The notes under the pieces were generated by a model, which did not search any database, had not been told where the DNA came from, and was given only the letters and a program-made list of their open reading frames with translations. Positions 1 to 8,470 of a stretch of 64,000 nt of DNA are shown here, piece by piece. The stretch is from the NCBI RefSeq assembly GCF_900101985.1, contig NZ_FNAR01000002.1, positions 62,001-126,000 of the forward strand, written 5' to 3'. This DNA comes from Bhargavaea beijingensis (GTDB taxonomy: Bacteria > Bacillota > Bacilli > Bacillales_A > Planococcaceae). A program made the translations under genes and the position numbers. Positions within the stretch are counted from its first letter, which is position 1; the number at the start of each line of letters is the position of its first letter.

Positions 1-52
1 AAATTTTTAAGGAGTAGGGCGGAACCGATTCAACCTGGCGGATCCGCCCAAA

Positions 53-98
53 CAAAAACAGCGCACGCCCCCGAAGCAGGGGCCGTGCGCTGTTTTCT
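53..98 (-). terminator. Rho-independent terminator after the DUF2187 gene
   Basis: A GC-rich hairpin has arms ACAGCGCAC (58-66) and GTGCGCTGT (85-93), extended by C/G runs around a small loop. Read on the minus strand it is followed by a T-rich stretch (TTTTTGTTTG). It lies directly after the stop of the minus-strand gene ending at 105. Confidence 0.85.
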
Positions 99-104
99 GT
101 AAGC

Positions 105-329
105 TTACTCAAAGACGTGATAGTTCTTGTGCGACACGACGGTGCGGTCGGAAGGCACGCCGATCGCTTCGGCGTCATCTTTCGTAATCTGTACGATGAC
201 CGAGTTCTCGAGAATCTTATCAATCTTCCCGATTACCTCATGATCGTTACGGACGAAAGAAATCACCTCGCCCACTTTCCGTGCTGCAACAAACGGCGAC
301 TGATCTTTCTGCTTTGCAGGAAAAGCCAT
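105..329 (-). CDS. DUF2187 (YkvS-like) small protein
   Basis: This 74-residue protein has a compact beta-rich domain with the pattern GEVISFVRNDHEVIGKI followed by ENSVIVQIT. That matches the DUF2187/YkvS family of short Bacillales proteins, whose function is unknown. The ATG at 329 is preceded by an AAAGGGG ribosome site about nine bases upstream. The gene stands alone and ends at a strong terminator. Family membership is fairly clear; nothing in the sequence reveals a biochemical role. Confidence 0.8.
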   Translation of the reverse strand: MAFPAKQKDQSPFVAARKVGEVISFVRNDHEVIGKIDKILENSVIVQITKDDAEAIGVPSDRTVVSHKNYHVFE

Positions 330-425
330 CCTGATCCACCCCTTTGAAGTTTCTTGGCAAAAAAGAAAAAGCCCGGGTCAAATCCCAAGCATGAGTACGG
401 GAACGGCGAAATTGCCGGCCCTCCG

Positions 426-480
426 GACAGGCTGTCCGTATACGATTATATCATACTTTGTATTTTTTTGCTTGAATCAG
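426..480 (+). promoter_or_regulatory. Bipartite operator-like motif, copy 1
   Basis: GACAGGCTGTCC (426-437) lies in a perfect inverted repeat (GGACAG-G-CTGTCC), and GAATCAG follows at 474-480. The same two elements at the same spacing (48, 47, 48 bp between starts) occur ahead of the operons beginning at 3627 and 17985. A possible sigma-A -10 box (TACAAT, 527-532) lies downstream. Unlike the other two copies, no cre site is visible here. A shared regulator is an inference. Confidence 0.6.
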
Positions 481-583
481 CATGGATTTGACGAAAACAA
501 CCGTTTCCTTGGCAGTCCCGGCATTGTACAATGGGAGCAACGATGCATGGACCTTGCATAAGCCATGACAAGGGGGAAACGTG

Positions 584-862
584 ATGGTTAAAAAGGAAAC
601 GGGCGATCGCCGCTTCAGGGTGGCCCACCGAGAGGCATGGATCGGCGTCGGACTGGCGCTGTTCAACTTCATCTGGTGGTTCGGATTCGCCTATGGCCTT
701 GGTTCCAGGCCTGTTGAGGAATATACCTATATCTGGGGACTTCCGGACTGGTTTTTCTACAGTTGTGTGCTCGGTTTCGTGGTCGTAGCGGTACTCGTCG
801 CGATCGTGGTCCGATTCTTTTTCACGGAAGTGCCGTTTGAGGAAGAGGAGGATGCGCGATGA
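584..862 (+). CDS. YhdT family small membrane protein, copy 1
   Basis: This 92-residue protein has two predicted membrane helices (about residues 19-38 and 48-75) and an acidic C-terminal tail (VPFEEEEDAR). YhdT (DUF997) proteins are encoded next to PanF-type sodium symporters and are thought to be accessory subunits. The ATG at 584 is chosen over the GTG at 581 because its spacing from AGGGGG is better and it gives the same length as the paralogue at 3627. The stop overlaps the next start by four bases (ATGA), indicating coupled translation with panF. Confidence 0.85.
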   Translation: MVKKETGDRRFRVAHREAWIGVGLALFNFIWWFGFAYGLGSRPVEEYTYIWGLPDWFFYSCVLGFVVVAVLVAIVVRFFFTEVPFEEEEDAR

Positions 863-2322
863 ATTGGGCAGTGATTATTCCGCTTCTCATTTTCCTGATC
901 ATCATCTTTTTCATCGGCATCTGGTCGGGCCGCAAGGGGGCAAAGGTGGCCGATGCCGATTTTCTCCAGGATTACTTTCTCGGCGGACGCGGACTCGGAG
1001 GATTCGTCCTGGCGATGACCATGGTTGCGACATACGGCAGCGCCTCCAGCTTTCTCGGCGGTCCGGGAACCGCCTATACGATGGGGTTCGGATGGGTCCT
1101 GCTTGCGATGACTCAGGTCGTCACGGGATACTTTGTCCTGATGGTGCTCGGCAAGAAGTTCGCCATCCTCGCTCGCCGTTACGACGCACTGACGCTTGTC
1201 GACTTCCTGAAAGCGCGATACAACAGCGCGCCCGTCGTCATCTTGTCGGCCGCTGCCATCATCGTCTTTTTGTTTTCGGCAATGGCGGCACAGTGGATCG
1301 GCGGTGCCCGCCTTGTCGAATCACTGACGGGAGTCAGCTATCATACGGCACTCTTTATTTTCGCCGTTTCGGTTCTAGTCTACGTAACGGTCGGCGGATT
1401 CCGGGCCGTGGCCGTGACGGACGCCGTCCAGGGGGCTGTCATGGTGATCGGCACGCTCGTCCTGCTCGGAGGCGTCATTATTGCAGGCGGTGGAATCCCG
1501 AATATCATCTCTGACCTGATAACGGAAAACCCGAACCTGGTTACGCCGTTCGGAGCCGACGGCAACCTCGGGATGGCTTATGTGTCTTCATTCTGGATCT
1601 TGGTCGGCGTGGGGGTCGTCGGGCTGCCACAGATCGCCGTCCGGTCGATGGCCTACAAGAATTCCCGGTCGATGCACCGTGCGCTGATCATCGGGACCGT
1701 CGTCACAGGGGTGATCATGCTCAACATGCACCTGATCGGCGTATTTGCCAGGCCGATCCTGCCGGGCATCGATGTGGGCGACAAAGTCATCCCGATGATT
1801 GCGATGGACGTCCTGCCGGCCTGGCTGGCGGGCCTCGTGCTCGCCGCCCCGATGGCCGCCATCATGTCGACGGTCGATTCCCTGCTGATCCTGGTTTCAT
1901 CGACCGTTGTGAAAGACGTTTACCTGAACTACATCAAGCCGGAGGCCGGCATCAAAACAGTCAAGCGCATCAGTTTCGGCGTCACTGCGCTGCTGGGCGC
2001 CATCGTCTATATCTTGGCGCTTGACCCGCCGGATCTTCTGATTTTCCTGAACCTGTTTGCGTTCGGCGGGCTGGAAGCGGCGTTTATCTGGCCGATCGTC
2101 CTCGGCCTTTACTGGAAATACGCCAACAAATACGGTGCCATCGCTTCAATGGTTACCGGCATGACCAGCTATATCGCGATCTATCAGTGGAGCTCCTCCA
2201 ACGGGAATCTGTTCGGCTTGCACCCGGTCGTTCTTCCGGTGGTCCTGTCGCTTATCGCCTTCGTTGTCTTTAGCCTGGCGGTGAAGCGGGAGGCGTATGA
2301 TTTTGATGGTGGAAAGGTATAA
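859..2322 (+). CDS. panF: Sodium/pantothenate symporter-like SSS transporter, copy 1
   Basis: This 487-residue polytopic protein of the sodium:solute symporter family resembles PanF along its whole length. It has a conserved N-terminal FLGGRGLGGFVLAMTMVATYGSASSF region and about 13 hydrophobic segments. PanF imports pantothenate with Na+. It is translationally coupled to the YhdT-like gene and nearly duplicates the protein at 3902-5380 (most positions identical by eye). Unlike copy 2, no catabolic genes follow; the unit ends at the hairpin at 2356. PanF assignment is by family resemblance; a related substrate is possible. Confidence 0.8.
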   Translation: MNWAVIIPLLIFLIIIFFIGIWSGRKGAKVADADFLQDYFLGGRGLGGFVLAMTMVATYGSASSFLGGPGTAYTMGFGWVLLAMTQVVTGYFVLMVLGKKFAILARRYDALTLVDFLKARYNSAPVVILSAAAIIVFLFSAMAAQWIGGARLVESLTGVSYHTALFIFAVSVLVYVTVGGFRAVAVTDAVQGAVMVIGTLVLLGGVIIAGGGIPNIISDLITENPNLVTPFGADGNLGMAYVSSFWILVGVGVVGLPQIAVRSMAYKNSRSMHRALIIGTVVTGVIMLNMHLIGVFARPILPGIDVGDKVIPMIAMDVLPAWLAGLVLAAPMAAIMSTVDSLLILVSSTVVKDVYLNYIKPEAGIKTVKRISFGVTALLGAIVYILALDPPDLLIFLNLFAFGGLEAAFIWPIVLGLYWKYANKYGAIASMVTGMTSYIAIYQWSSSNGNLFGLHPVVLPVVLSLIAFVVFSLAVKREAYDFDGGKV

Positions 2323-2355
2323 GTTTTGGCGAGAAAAGATAGGGACAATTCCCAT

Positions 2356-2394
2356 TCCAAAATCCTGCTTCCGAAATGGGAGCAGGATTTTGGA
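2356..2394. terminator. Hairpin between panF copy 1 and vanY
   Basis: A perfect 14-bp stem pairs TCCAAAATCCTGCT (2356-2369) with AGCAGGATTTTGGA (2381-2394). It sits between convergent genes, so it may stop transcription from both sides. There is no long T-run on either strand, so terminator strength is uncertain. Confidence 0.6.
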
Positions 2395-2396
2395 GT

Positions 2397-3197
2397 TTAA
2401 TCATTCAAAATCGTATAGATGATACCATCGGAATTATTACCCGATACCTGATAATGAAGATTGTCTTGCGCATTCATAGTGACTTTCTTCGAACTAGAAT
2501 CATACAAGATATCATATTTTTGACCATTTACCGTCGTGGAAATTTGTTTTTCCGTTTTTAGATACTCTAAATATTCCTCTAAAGCAAAATCCTTTTCCTT
2601 CATAATCACACTATGAGGTAAACCAACATAACGGATATGCCAGGGTTCATTCATAATTCCTGTTATGTCTGTTTTGTTCTTTGGATAACGCAGAATAAAT
2701 CCGTATTTCCAAGCGTTCTCTTCAATCCACTTTCCCTCAGGGGCCACCTCCATCTTCCCGTAGATGCTTCCCACATCAAGTGATAAGCCTAAATTGTGTT
2801 CGCTATAACCTGCCGGCAAGGCACGATCGGGACCCATTTCTTCAAAAAGTGCAGCTTGCTCATCAAATTCTCGAAAACCACTCGTAATTAAAAAACCGGA
2901 AATCCCATCTTTTTCTGCATCTAAAACCATATCGGAAAATTTTCTTGCTATCTCTTCTGATAAACAGATTGAGCGATCAAATAATCTGTATCCTTTTACC
3001 AAATCTTTGCGTTCATATAAATTGACGATATCTGATTTTATGCTTTCAGCCTGAACGGGGTACAGACTGTTGACTAAAAGCAAATTCCCCTGATAAATCA
3101 TTTCATTATCTTTTTCACCTCGAAAGAAAGATCCGATATCAAAGACCGTAATACTAAGAAGTACGATAAAAATCAATAAAAATCCCCATTTTTTCAT
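2397..3197 (-). CDS. vanY: VanY-type D,D-carboxypeptidase
   Basis: This 266-residue protein has an N-terminal membrane anchor (residues 4-20) and a LAS-family zinc peptidase domain. The motif SEHNLGLSLDVG gives His134 and Asp141, and NEPWH gives Glu184 and His187. The segments around YQGNLLLVNS, ESIKSDIVNL and GKWIEENAWKYGFILRYP closely match what I recall of VanY from the VanA glycopeptide-resistance cluster, which trims terminal D-Ala from peptidoglycan precursors. The ATG at 3197 is chosen because GGAGGA lies eight bases upstream. The gene is markedly AT-rich, has no van genes beside it, and sits between duplicated panF loci, suggesting acquisition. Resistance cannot be inferred from vanY alone. 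Confidence 0.85.
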   Translation of the reverse strand: MKKWGFLLIFIVLLSITVFDIGSFFRGEKDNEMIYQGNLLLVNSLYPVQAESIKSDIVNLYERKDLVKGYRLFDRSICLSEEIARKFSDMVLDAEKDGISGFLITSGFREFDEQAALFEEMGPDRALPAGYSEHNLGLSLDVGSIYGKMEVAPEGKWIEENAWKYGFILRYPKNKTDITGIMNEPWHIRYVGLPHSVIMKEKDFALEEYLEYLKTEKQISTTVNGQKYDILYDSSSKKVTMNAQDNLHYQVSGNNSDGIIYTILND

Positions 3198-3326
3198 CTT
3201 ATGTCTCCTCCGGGTTCTCTGCACTAAACCTATGATAGGTGAAAATACTTAAGAAATAAGTAGATAAACGATGAAGTTTCTCTTAAATGATGTATTTAAA
3301 GTGAAGATGTCATTTCTTTCCCATTA

Positions 3327-3380
3327 GACAATCTGTCCATCAATTTTAAAGAAATGTAGACATTTGAACAGAGGAATCAG
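3327..3380 (+). promoter_or_regulatory. Bipartite operator-like motif, copy 2
   Basis: GACAATCTGTCC (3327-3338) is followed by GAATCAG (3374-3380), the same pair as at 426 and 17811. It lies in the 429-bp AT-rich gap between vanY and the yhdT copy 2 gene. The sequence between the two halves is not conserved, which makes shared ancestry alone a poor explanation. Confidence 0.6.
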
Positions 3381-3418
3381 AAGAGCAATTCCTAGTAATA
3401 TGATTACGATAGAATGTT

Positions 3419-3450
3419 CTGACTCTTGTTTGAAAGCGCTATCATATCGG
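3419..3450 (+). promoter_or_regulatory. cre (CcpA) site within a promoter-like block
   Basis: Positions 3429-3446 match the full cre consensus WWTGNAARCGNWWWCAWW without mismatch (core TGAAAGCGCTATCA). The block starting GACTC at 3421 recurs almost unchanged at 17915. A CTGACT/TATCAT pair with a 15-bp gap spans the cre, so bound CcpA would block the promoter. This predicts glucose repression of the downstream operon. Confidence 0.8.
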
Positions 3451-3626
3451 GCTGGCCTGTCGGTCTTGAGTAGTATCCTCATGTGATGAGGATACGGGGT
3501 CAGGGAGATTCTGAGACGCAGTTGCCGGAAAGGGTCGTTTCTGAAGGGAGAACTGGATTGTATAGAAGAATTAGATGTTTAATCAACATCTGCCTGAACA
3601 ACGGGGGATGAAAAGGGGGCATACCA

Positions 3627-3905
3627 TTGAACGAGAACGAGAATACAGACTGGCGATTTAAAGTCGCCAACCGCGAGGCGCTGATCGGCTGCGGCCTGGC
3701 GCTGATCAACTTTATCTGGTGGTTCGGTTTCGCTTACGGGATGGGCTCAAAGCCGGTGGAGGAGTATTCGTACATATTCGGGTTGCCGGACTGGTTCTTC
3801 TACAGTTGTGTGGTCGGTTTTCTGTTGATCACGGCGCTTGTCATCTTCGTAGTGACGTTCTTCTTTAAGGACGTGCCATTTGATGAAGAGGAGGAACTGC
3901 GATGA
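3627..3905 (+). CDS. YhdT family small membrane protein, copy 2
   Basis: This 92-residue paralogue of the protein at 584-862 has the same two-helix layout (FIWWFGFAYGMGSKPVEEY, LPDWFFYSC) and acidic tail. It starts at TTG 3627 after AAAAGGGGG, and its stop overlaps the panF start (ATGA). It opens the putative pantothenate operon. The family is thought to assist PanF-type symporters; no direct role is visible. Confidence 0.85.
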   Translation: MNENENTDWRFKVANREALIGCGLALINFIWWFGFAYGMGSKPVEEYSYIFGLPDWFFYSCVVGFLLITALVIFVVTFFFKDVPFDEEEELR

Positions 3906-5380
3906 ACTGGTCTGTCATTGCACCGCTGCTCGTCTTCCTCGTCATCATCTTCTTTATCGGAATCTGGTCAAGCCGCAAAGGCGCCCAGGTGTCAGACGAT
4001 AACTTTTTGAAAGACTACTTCCTTGGCGGCCGTGAACTCGGCGGTTTCGTCTTGGCCATGACAATGGTGGCGACCTACGGAAGTGCATCGAGTTTTCTTG
4101 GAGGTCCCGGCACGGCCTACACGATGGGCTTCGGCTGGGCACTGCTGGCGATGTCACAAGTCGTGACGGGCTATTTTGTCCTCATGGTATTGGGCAAGAA
4201 GTTTGCCATCATGGCACGGCGCTATGATGCGCTTACACTCGTCGACTACTTGAAGGCCCGCTACAACAGTGCACCGGTCGTCATTTTATCGGCGGGGGCG
4301 ATTATCATTTTCCTGTTCTCGGCGATGGCGGCTCAATGGATAGGCGGCGCACGGCTTGTTGAATCGTTGACCGGCCTTAGCTACAACACCGCACTCTTCA
4401 TTTTCGCTGTCTCCGTTCTTGTTTACGTCACAATCGGCGGCTTCCGTGCAGTTGCCGTCACGGATGCCGTCCAGGGGGCTGTCATGGTGGTCGGGACGCT
4501 CGTCCTGCTTGTAGGTGTCCTCATTGCGGGCGGCGGGGTGCAGGCTATCATTTCCGATCTCATCACAGAGAATCCGAACCTCGTCACACCATTTGGCGCC
4601 GACGGCAATCTTACGAAGGCGTATGTATCCTCGTTTTGGATCCTCGTAGGAGTCGGGGTCGTCGGCCTTCCGCAGATTGCGGTCCGGTCGATGTCTTATA
4701 AGAATTCGCGGTCTATGCACCGTGCACTCATCATCGGAACGGTCGTGACAGGCATCATCATGCTGAACATGCACTTGATCGGCATCTTCGCCCGGCCGAT
4801 CTTGCCCGGCATCGACGTCGGAGATAAAGTCATCCCGCTGATATCCATGGAAGTGCTGCCGGCATGGCTTGCAGGAATTGTGCTTGCCGCTCCAATGGCG
4901 GCCATCATGTCGACGGTCGATTCCCTTCTGATTCTCGTCAGCTCGACCATCGTGAAGGATGTTTATCTGAACTATATCAAGCCTAATGCGACCATCAAGG
5001 CGATCAAGCGCACCAGTTTTGGTGTGACCGCAGCCCTTGGCGTCATCGTTTATCTACTTGCGCTCAACCCGCCGGACTTGCTCATTTTCCTGAACCTGTT
5101 CGCATTTGGAGGGCTTGAGGCGGCATTTATCTGGCCGATTGTCATGGGCCTTTACTGGAAGCGGGCGAACAAATACGGGGCGATCGCTTCGATGATCGCC
5201 GGGATTGTCAGCTACGTGGCGATTTACCAATGGACCGCCGCGCAAGGCGATCCATTCGGGATGCTGCATCCTGTCGTCATTCCGGTCGTTCTGTCGTTCG
5301 TCGCATTCGTCATCTTCAGCCTGGCCATGAAGCAGGAGGCCTATGACTACAATCTCATTAAGGAAGGGGAGATTTCGTGA
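3902..5380 (+). CDS. panF: Sodium/pantothenate symporter-like SSS transporter, copy 2
   Basis: This 492-residue SSS-family symporter is very similar to the protein at 859-2322. It differs mainly at the C-terminus, which is extended (EAYDYNLIKEGEIS). It is expected to import pantothenate or a close analogue with Na+. It is coupled to the YhdT-like gene upstream and overlaps the M20 hydrolase downstream (GTGA), so transport and hydrolysis should be produced together. A catabolic operon with a cre site is unusual for a vitamin transporter and suggests use as a carbon and nitrogen source. Confidence 0.82.
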   Translation: MNWSVIAPLLVFLVIIFFIGIWSSRKGAQVSDDNFLKDYFLGGRELGGFVLAMTMVATYGSASSFLGGPGTAYTMGFGWALLAMSQVVTGYFVLMVLGKKFAIMARRYDALTLVDYLKARYNSAPVVILSAGAIIIFLFSAMAAQWIGGARLVESLTGLSYNTALFIFAVSVLVYVTIGGFRAVAVTDAVQGAVMVVGTLVLLVGVLIAGGGVQAIISDLITENPNLVTPFGADGNLTKAYVSSFWILVGVGVVGLPQIAVRSMSYKNSRSMHRALIIGTVVTGIIMLNMHLIGIFARPILPGIDVGDKVIPLISMEVLPAWLAGIVLAAPMAAIMSTVDSLLILVSSTIVKDVYLNYIKPNATIKAIKRTSFGVTAALGVIVYLLALNPPDLLIFLNLFAFGGLEAAFIWPIVMGLYWKRANKYGAIASMIAGIVSYVAIYQWTAAQGDPFGMLHPVVIPVVLSFVAFVIFSLAMKQEAYDYNLIKEGEIS

Positions 5381-6615
5381 AAGTCGATACAGGAAACGCA
5401 TCGTATACGAGAGACCGGGAGGCGGTCATCCGGCTCACCCGGGAACTCGTGCAGATCGAGAGTGTGTACCGGGGAGAAGGGGTTCCTGGAGGAAATGAGG
5501 AAAAGGTCGCCCATTATGTGGCGGATGTTCTCAGGGGCTATGGCATCGAGACGCATGTGGAGGAAGTGGTTCCGGGCAGGCCGAACGTCATCGGCATCAT
5601 CGACTCGGGCAAGCCGGGGCCGACCCTGCTGTTTGAGGGCCATACGGATGTCGTGACCGAGGGGAACCGTGACGCATGGACCTATGATCCGTTCGGAGCG
5701 GAGATCGTCGATGGACGTATGTACGGCCGTGGAACGAATGATACGAAAGGAAACCTCGCCTGCATGATCACCGCCGTGCATTCGATTCTCCAGGACGGGG
5801 AGGACTTTAGGGGCAAAATCATCCTGTGCATCCCGTGTGATGAGGAAGGCATGATGATCGGCATCAAGCACTTCATCAAGCAAGGATGGGCAGACGGCGT
5901 CGACGGGGCGATCATCTGTGAACCGGAAGAGAACCAGGTGTGCATCGCCCAGCGCGGCGCAATGCGCATCCAGGTCGATATGTACGGCAAGATGGCGCAC
6001 GGCGCGATCTCCTGGAGCGGCATCAATCCGAACTGGCACATGGCCCGCCTGATCGCGGCACTCGAAAAGCTGGAAAAGGAAGAGCAGGAGCGGCTCGGCG
6101 AAGACCCGTATCTGAAGTGGCCGTCGATCACGCCGACAATCCTGCAGGCACCGGTCAAAGGAGACGCACAGATCAACGTCATCCCCGACCATTGCCGCAT
6201 GACGCTCGACATCCGGACCGTTCCGGCACAAGACCACGGCGAGCTGCGAGAGAAGATCAAGTCCATCATTGAGGGGCTGAAGGCTGACGACCCGGACGTG
6301 AACTGCGAACTGACCGTGCTGGATGACCGTCCTGCAACGTTGACGCCAAAAGAAGACCCGGTCGTTGAGGCCATCTGCGGCGCGGTCCGCCACGTGCTGG
6401 GGAAGGAGCCGGTATACAACGGCGTCCCGGGCGCAACCGACGGCACCTTCCTCCATGTTCACGGGGTTCCGATCGTCACGATCGGGGCGGGCGACCGGGA
6501 GATTCCGCACCAGATCGATGAATATGTCGACATCGAGGAGCTGGCAGAGACGACAGCCATCTACCGGGATGCCGCGCTGCGTTTCCTGAACAGGGAGGTG
6601 CGAACAGATGGCTGA
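5377..6615 (+). CDS. M20 (ArgE/DapE-type) amidohydrolase, candidate pantothenase
   Basis: This 412-residue M20 metallohydrolase has the full set of metal-binding positions: EGHTDVV (His89, Asp91), NDTKG (Asp122), DEEG (Glu156, Glu157), CEPE (Glu182) and a C-terminal IPHQ histidine. M20 enzymes cleave amide bonds of N-acyl amino acids and dipeptides. It starts at GTG overlapping the panF stop. Placed between a pantothenate-type importer and a malate-type dehydrogenase, the simplest reading is hydrolysis of pantothenate to pantoate and beta-alanine (EC 3.5.1.22). The substrate is inferred only from context. Confidence 0.8.
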   Translation: MKVDTGNASYTRDREAVIRLTRELVQIESVYRGEGVPGGNEEKVAHYVADVLRGYGIETHVEEVVPGRPNVIGIIDSGKPGPTLLFEGHTDVVTEGNRDAWTYDPFGAEIVDGRMYGRGTNDTKGNLACMITAVHSILQDGEDFRGKIILCIPCDEEGMMIGIKHFIKQGWADGVDGAIICEPEENQVCIAQRGAMRIQVDMYGKMAHGAISWSGINPNWHMARLIAALEKLEKEEQERLGEDPYLKWPSITPTILQAPVKGDAQINVIPDHCRMTLDIRTVPAQDHGELREKIKSIIEGLKADDPDVNCELTVLDDRPATLTPKEDPVVEAICGAVRHVLGKEPVYNGVPGATDGTFLHVHGVPIVTIGAGDREIPHQIDEYVDIEELAETTAIYRDAALRFLNREVRTDG

Positions 6616-7693
6616 TTACCGGATTGCCGTCATTGCCGGAGACGGCATCGGGCCGGAAGTGATGGATGAGGCCCTGAAGGTTCTGTGCGAAGCAGAACAG
6701 GAAGAAGGCTTCTCGTTGGAGATCCAGGCCTTCCCGTGGAACTCGGAGTATTACTTGGAGCATGGCCGGATGATGCCGGAAGACGGGCTGGACACGCTGC
6801 AGACGTTCGACGCGATCTTATTCGGGGCGATCGGCGACGCCCGTGTTCCCGATGAAGTGACGATCTGGGAGCTCATCATGCCGATCCGCAAAGGCTTCCG
6901 ACAATACGTGAACTTCCGCCCGGTCAAATCGCTCCCGGGAATTCCGTCCCTGCTCGCGAACGGCGAGGACATCGACTTTGTCATCTTCCGCGAGAATGCG
7001 GAAGGCGAGTATTCCGACAGCGGCGGCCGGCTGTATGCTGGCCAAGAAGGCGAAATCGCCATCCAGAACACGATCATGACCCGCACGGGAGTGGAGCGGA
7101 TTACGCGCGCCGCCTGCCGGTACGCCGAAGAACACGGGCTTGGAAAAGTGACGAGCGCGACCAAATCGAATGCCGTCATCCATGCGAATAAATTATGGGA
7201 TGAGCACGTGCGCCGGATCGTGGAGGAAGAATTCGGCGGACTCCAATTCGAGCAGTACTACGTCGATGCGCTTGCGGCCTATTTTGTCCAGCGGCCACAG
7301 TCGTTCGATGTCGTGCTCGCCTCGAACCTGTTCGGCGACATCCTGTCCGACCTCGGCTCAGGACTCGTCGGCGGACTCGGCCTCTCTCCGTCCGGCAATA
7401 TCAACCCGGAAAAAGACTACCCGTCGATGTTCGAACCGGTCCACGGCTCGGCTCCCGATATCGCCGGCCAGGGCATCGCCAACCCGATCGCCCAGATATG
7501 GTCGGCGGCGCTCATGCTGGAGCACCTCGGAGAAAAGCGGGCAGCCGGGCGGATCGTCAAAGCGATCGAAGACGTGCTCGCAGAAGGCAAGGTGAAGACC
7601 CGTGATATCGGTGGGACAGCCACGACCCGGGAGATGGGCAGCGCGATCGGAGAAGCATTCAAGAACCAAACGACGAAGGCGACGGAAGGATGA
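6608..7693 (+). CDS. Tartrate/D-malate-type beta-decarboxylating dehydrogenase
   Basis: This 361-residue member of the isocitrate/isopropylmalate dehydrogenase family is closest in layout to tartrate dehydrogenase (TtuC) and D-malate dehydrogenase (DmlA). Visible signatures are GDGIGPEVM near the N-terminus, FRENAEGEYSDSGG, TKSNAV, the NLFGDILSDLG metal/cofactor segment, and EPVHGSAPDIAG for NAD+ binding. These enzymes oxidise (2R)-malates and release CO2. 3,3-Dimethylmalate, a pantoate degradation intermediate, has this form, so the enzyme could be dimethylmalate dehydrogenase (EC 1.1.1.84). It overlaps the upstream gene by eight bases and the SDR gene by four. Confidence 0.82.
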   Translation: MADYRIAVIAGDGIGPEVMDEALKVLCEAEQEEGFSLEIQAFPWNSEYYLEHGRMMPEDGLDTLQTFDAILFGAIGDARVPDEVTIWELIMPIRKGFRQYVNFRPVKSLPGIPSLLANGEDIDFVIFRENAEGEYSDSGGRLYAGQEGEIAIQNTIMTRTGVERITRAACRYAEEHGLGKVTSATKSNAVIHANKLWDEHVRRIVEEEFGGLQFEQYYVDALAAYFVQRPQSFDVVLASNLFGDILSDLGSGLVGGLGLSPSGNINPEKDYPSMFEPVHGSAPDIAGQGIANPIAQIWSAALMLEHLGEKRAAGRIVKAIEDVLAEGKVKTRDIGGTATTREMGSAIGEAFKNQTTKATEG

Positions 7694-8445
7694 ACGGCAT
7701 GAGGATGAAAGGGAAAACAGTGATCGTGACAGGAGCAGGCGGCGGCATGGGGCAAGCCATCAGCCGCAAGCTGCTGGAAGAAGGCGCAACGGTCGCCGGG
7801 ATCGACCTGAACGAAGACTCGATGGCGGGGCTCTTACACGACCGCTTCACGGCATTTGCCGCGGACATTTTAGATGAGGAAGCCGTGGCAGGTGTATTCC
7901 GCGACATGCACGGGAAAACCGGCCGCATCGACGGACTCGTCTGCGCGGCGGGCATCGCCCAGGCGGCCACCCCGATCACGGACGTCTCGCTCGATCAGTG
8001 GCACCGCCTCATGAACATCAACGCCACGAGCCTGTTCGTCCTGTCGAAGGAAGCCGCGGGCTATATGAAACCGGCCGGCACCGGCTCGATCGTGACGATT
8101 GCGTCGGTCTCGGCTGCACGGCCGCGTCCCGGCCTGCAATCCTATATCGCGTCTAAGGGAGCGGCAGAAAGCTTCACGCGCGGACTCGCCATCGAACTCG
8201 CCGAGCACGGTGTCCGCGCCAACACGGTCCACCCGGGCCCGGCGGATACCGGCATGCTGAGCCAGTTCACCGCAGCAGGTGCGGACTCCGACCAAACCCG
8301 CAAGGAGATCTTCGAAAGCAGCGTGCCGCTCGGCAGGCTCATCCAGCCGGATGACATTGCCGGAGGCGTCGTCTACTTGCTGTCGGACGATGCGTCGATG
8401 GTGACGGGTACGACGCTGCATATTGATGGGGGACGTGGGCTTTGA
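7690..8445 (+). CDS. SDR oxidoreductase, candidate pantoate dehydrogenase
   Basis: This 251-residue classical short-chain dehydrogenase has TGAGGGMGQ at residues 14-22 for NAD(P) binding, NINAT, catalytic Ser139 (TIASVS), Tyr152 and Lys156 (YIASK), and a C-terminal TLHIDGG. The start overlaps the previous stop (ATGA). In the proposed pathway it would oxidise the primary alcohol of pantoate to aldopantoate (EC 1.1.1.106). The SDR family is too broad for sequence alone to show substrate; the assignment depends on the operon. Confidence 0.8.
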   Translation: MNGMRMKGKTVIVTGAGGGMGQAISRKLLEEGATVAGIDLNEDSMAGLLHDRFTAFAADILDEEAVAGVFRDMHGKTGRIDGLVCAAGIAQAATPITDVSLDQWHRLMNINATSLFVLSKEAAGYMKPAGTGSIVTIASVSAARPRPGLQSYIASKGAAESFTRGLAIELAEHGVRANTVHPGPADTGMLSQFTAAGADSDQTRKEIFESSVPLGRLIQPDDIAGGVVYLLSDDASMVTGTTLHIDGGRGL

Positions 8446-8470
8446 TGAGTGGAAGCTGACATAAAAAATT

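Noticed and set aside
504-532. Sigma-54 promoter upstream of panF copy 1 (TTGGCA...TTGTA)
   Set aside because: The distance between the GG and the downstream element is too long for a -24/-12 promoter.
5347-6510. 387-residue minus-strand frame antisense to the M20 hydrolase
   Set aside because: It has no family signature or ribosome site and lies entirely opposite a gene with complete catalytic motifs.
7337-7348. Exact GACANNCTGTCC match as a fourth operator
   Set aside because: It encodes the conserved GDILSD motif of the dehydrogenase family and lacks GAATCAG at the required distance.
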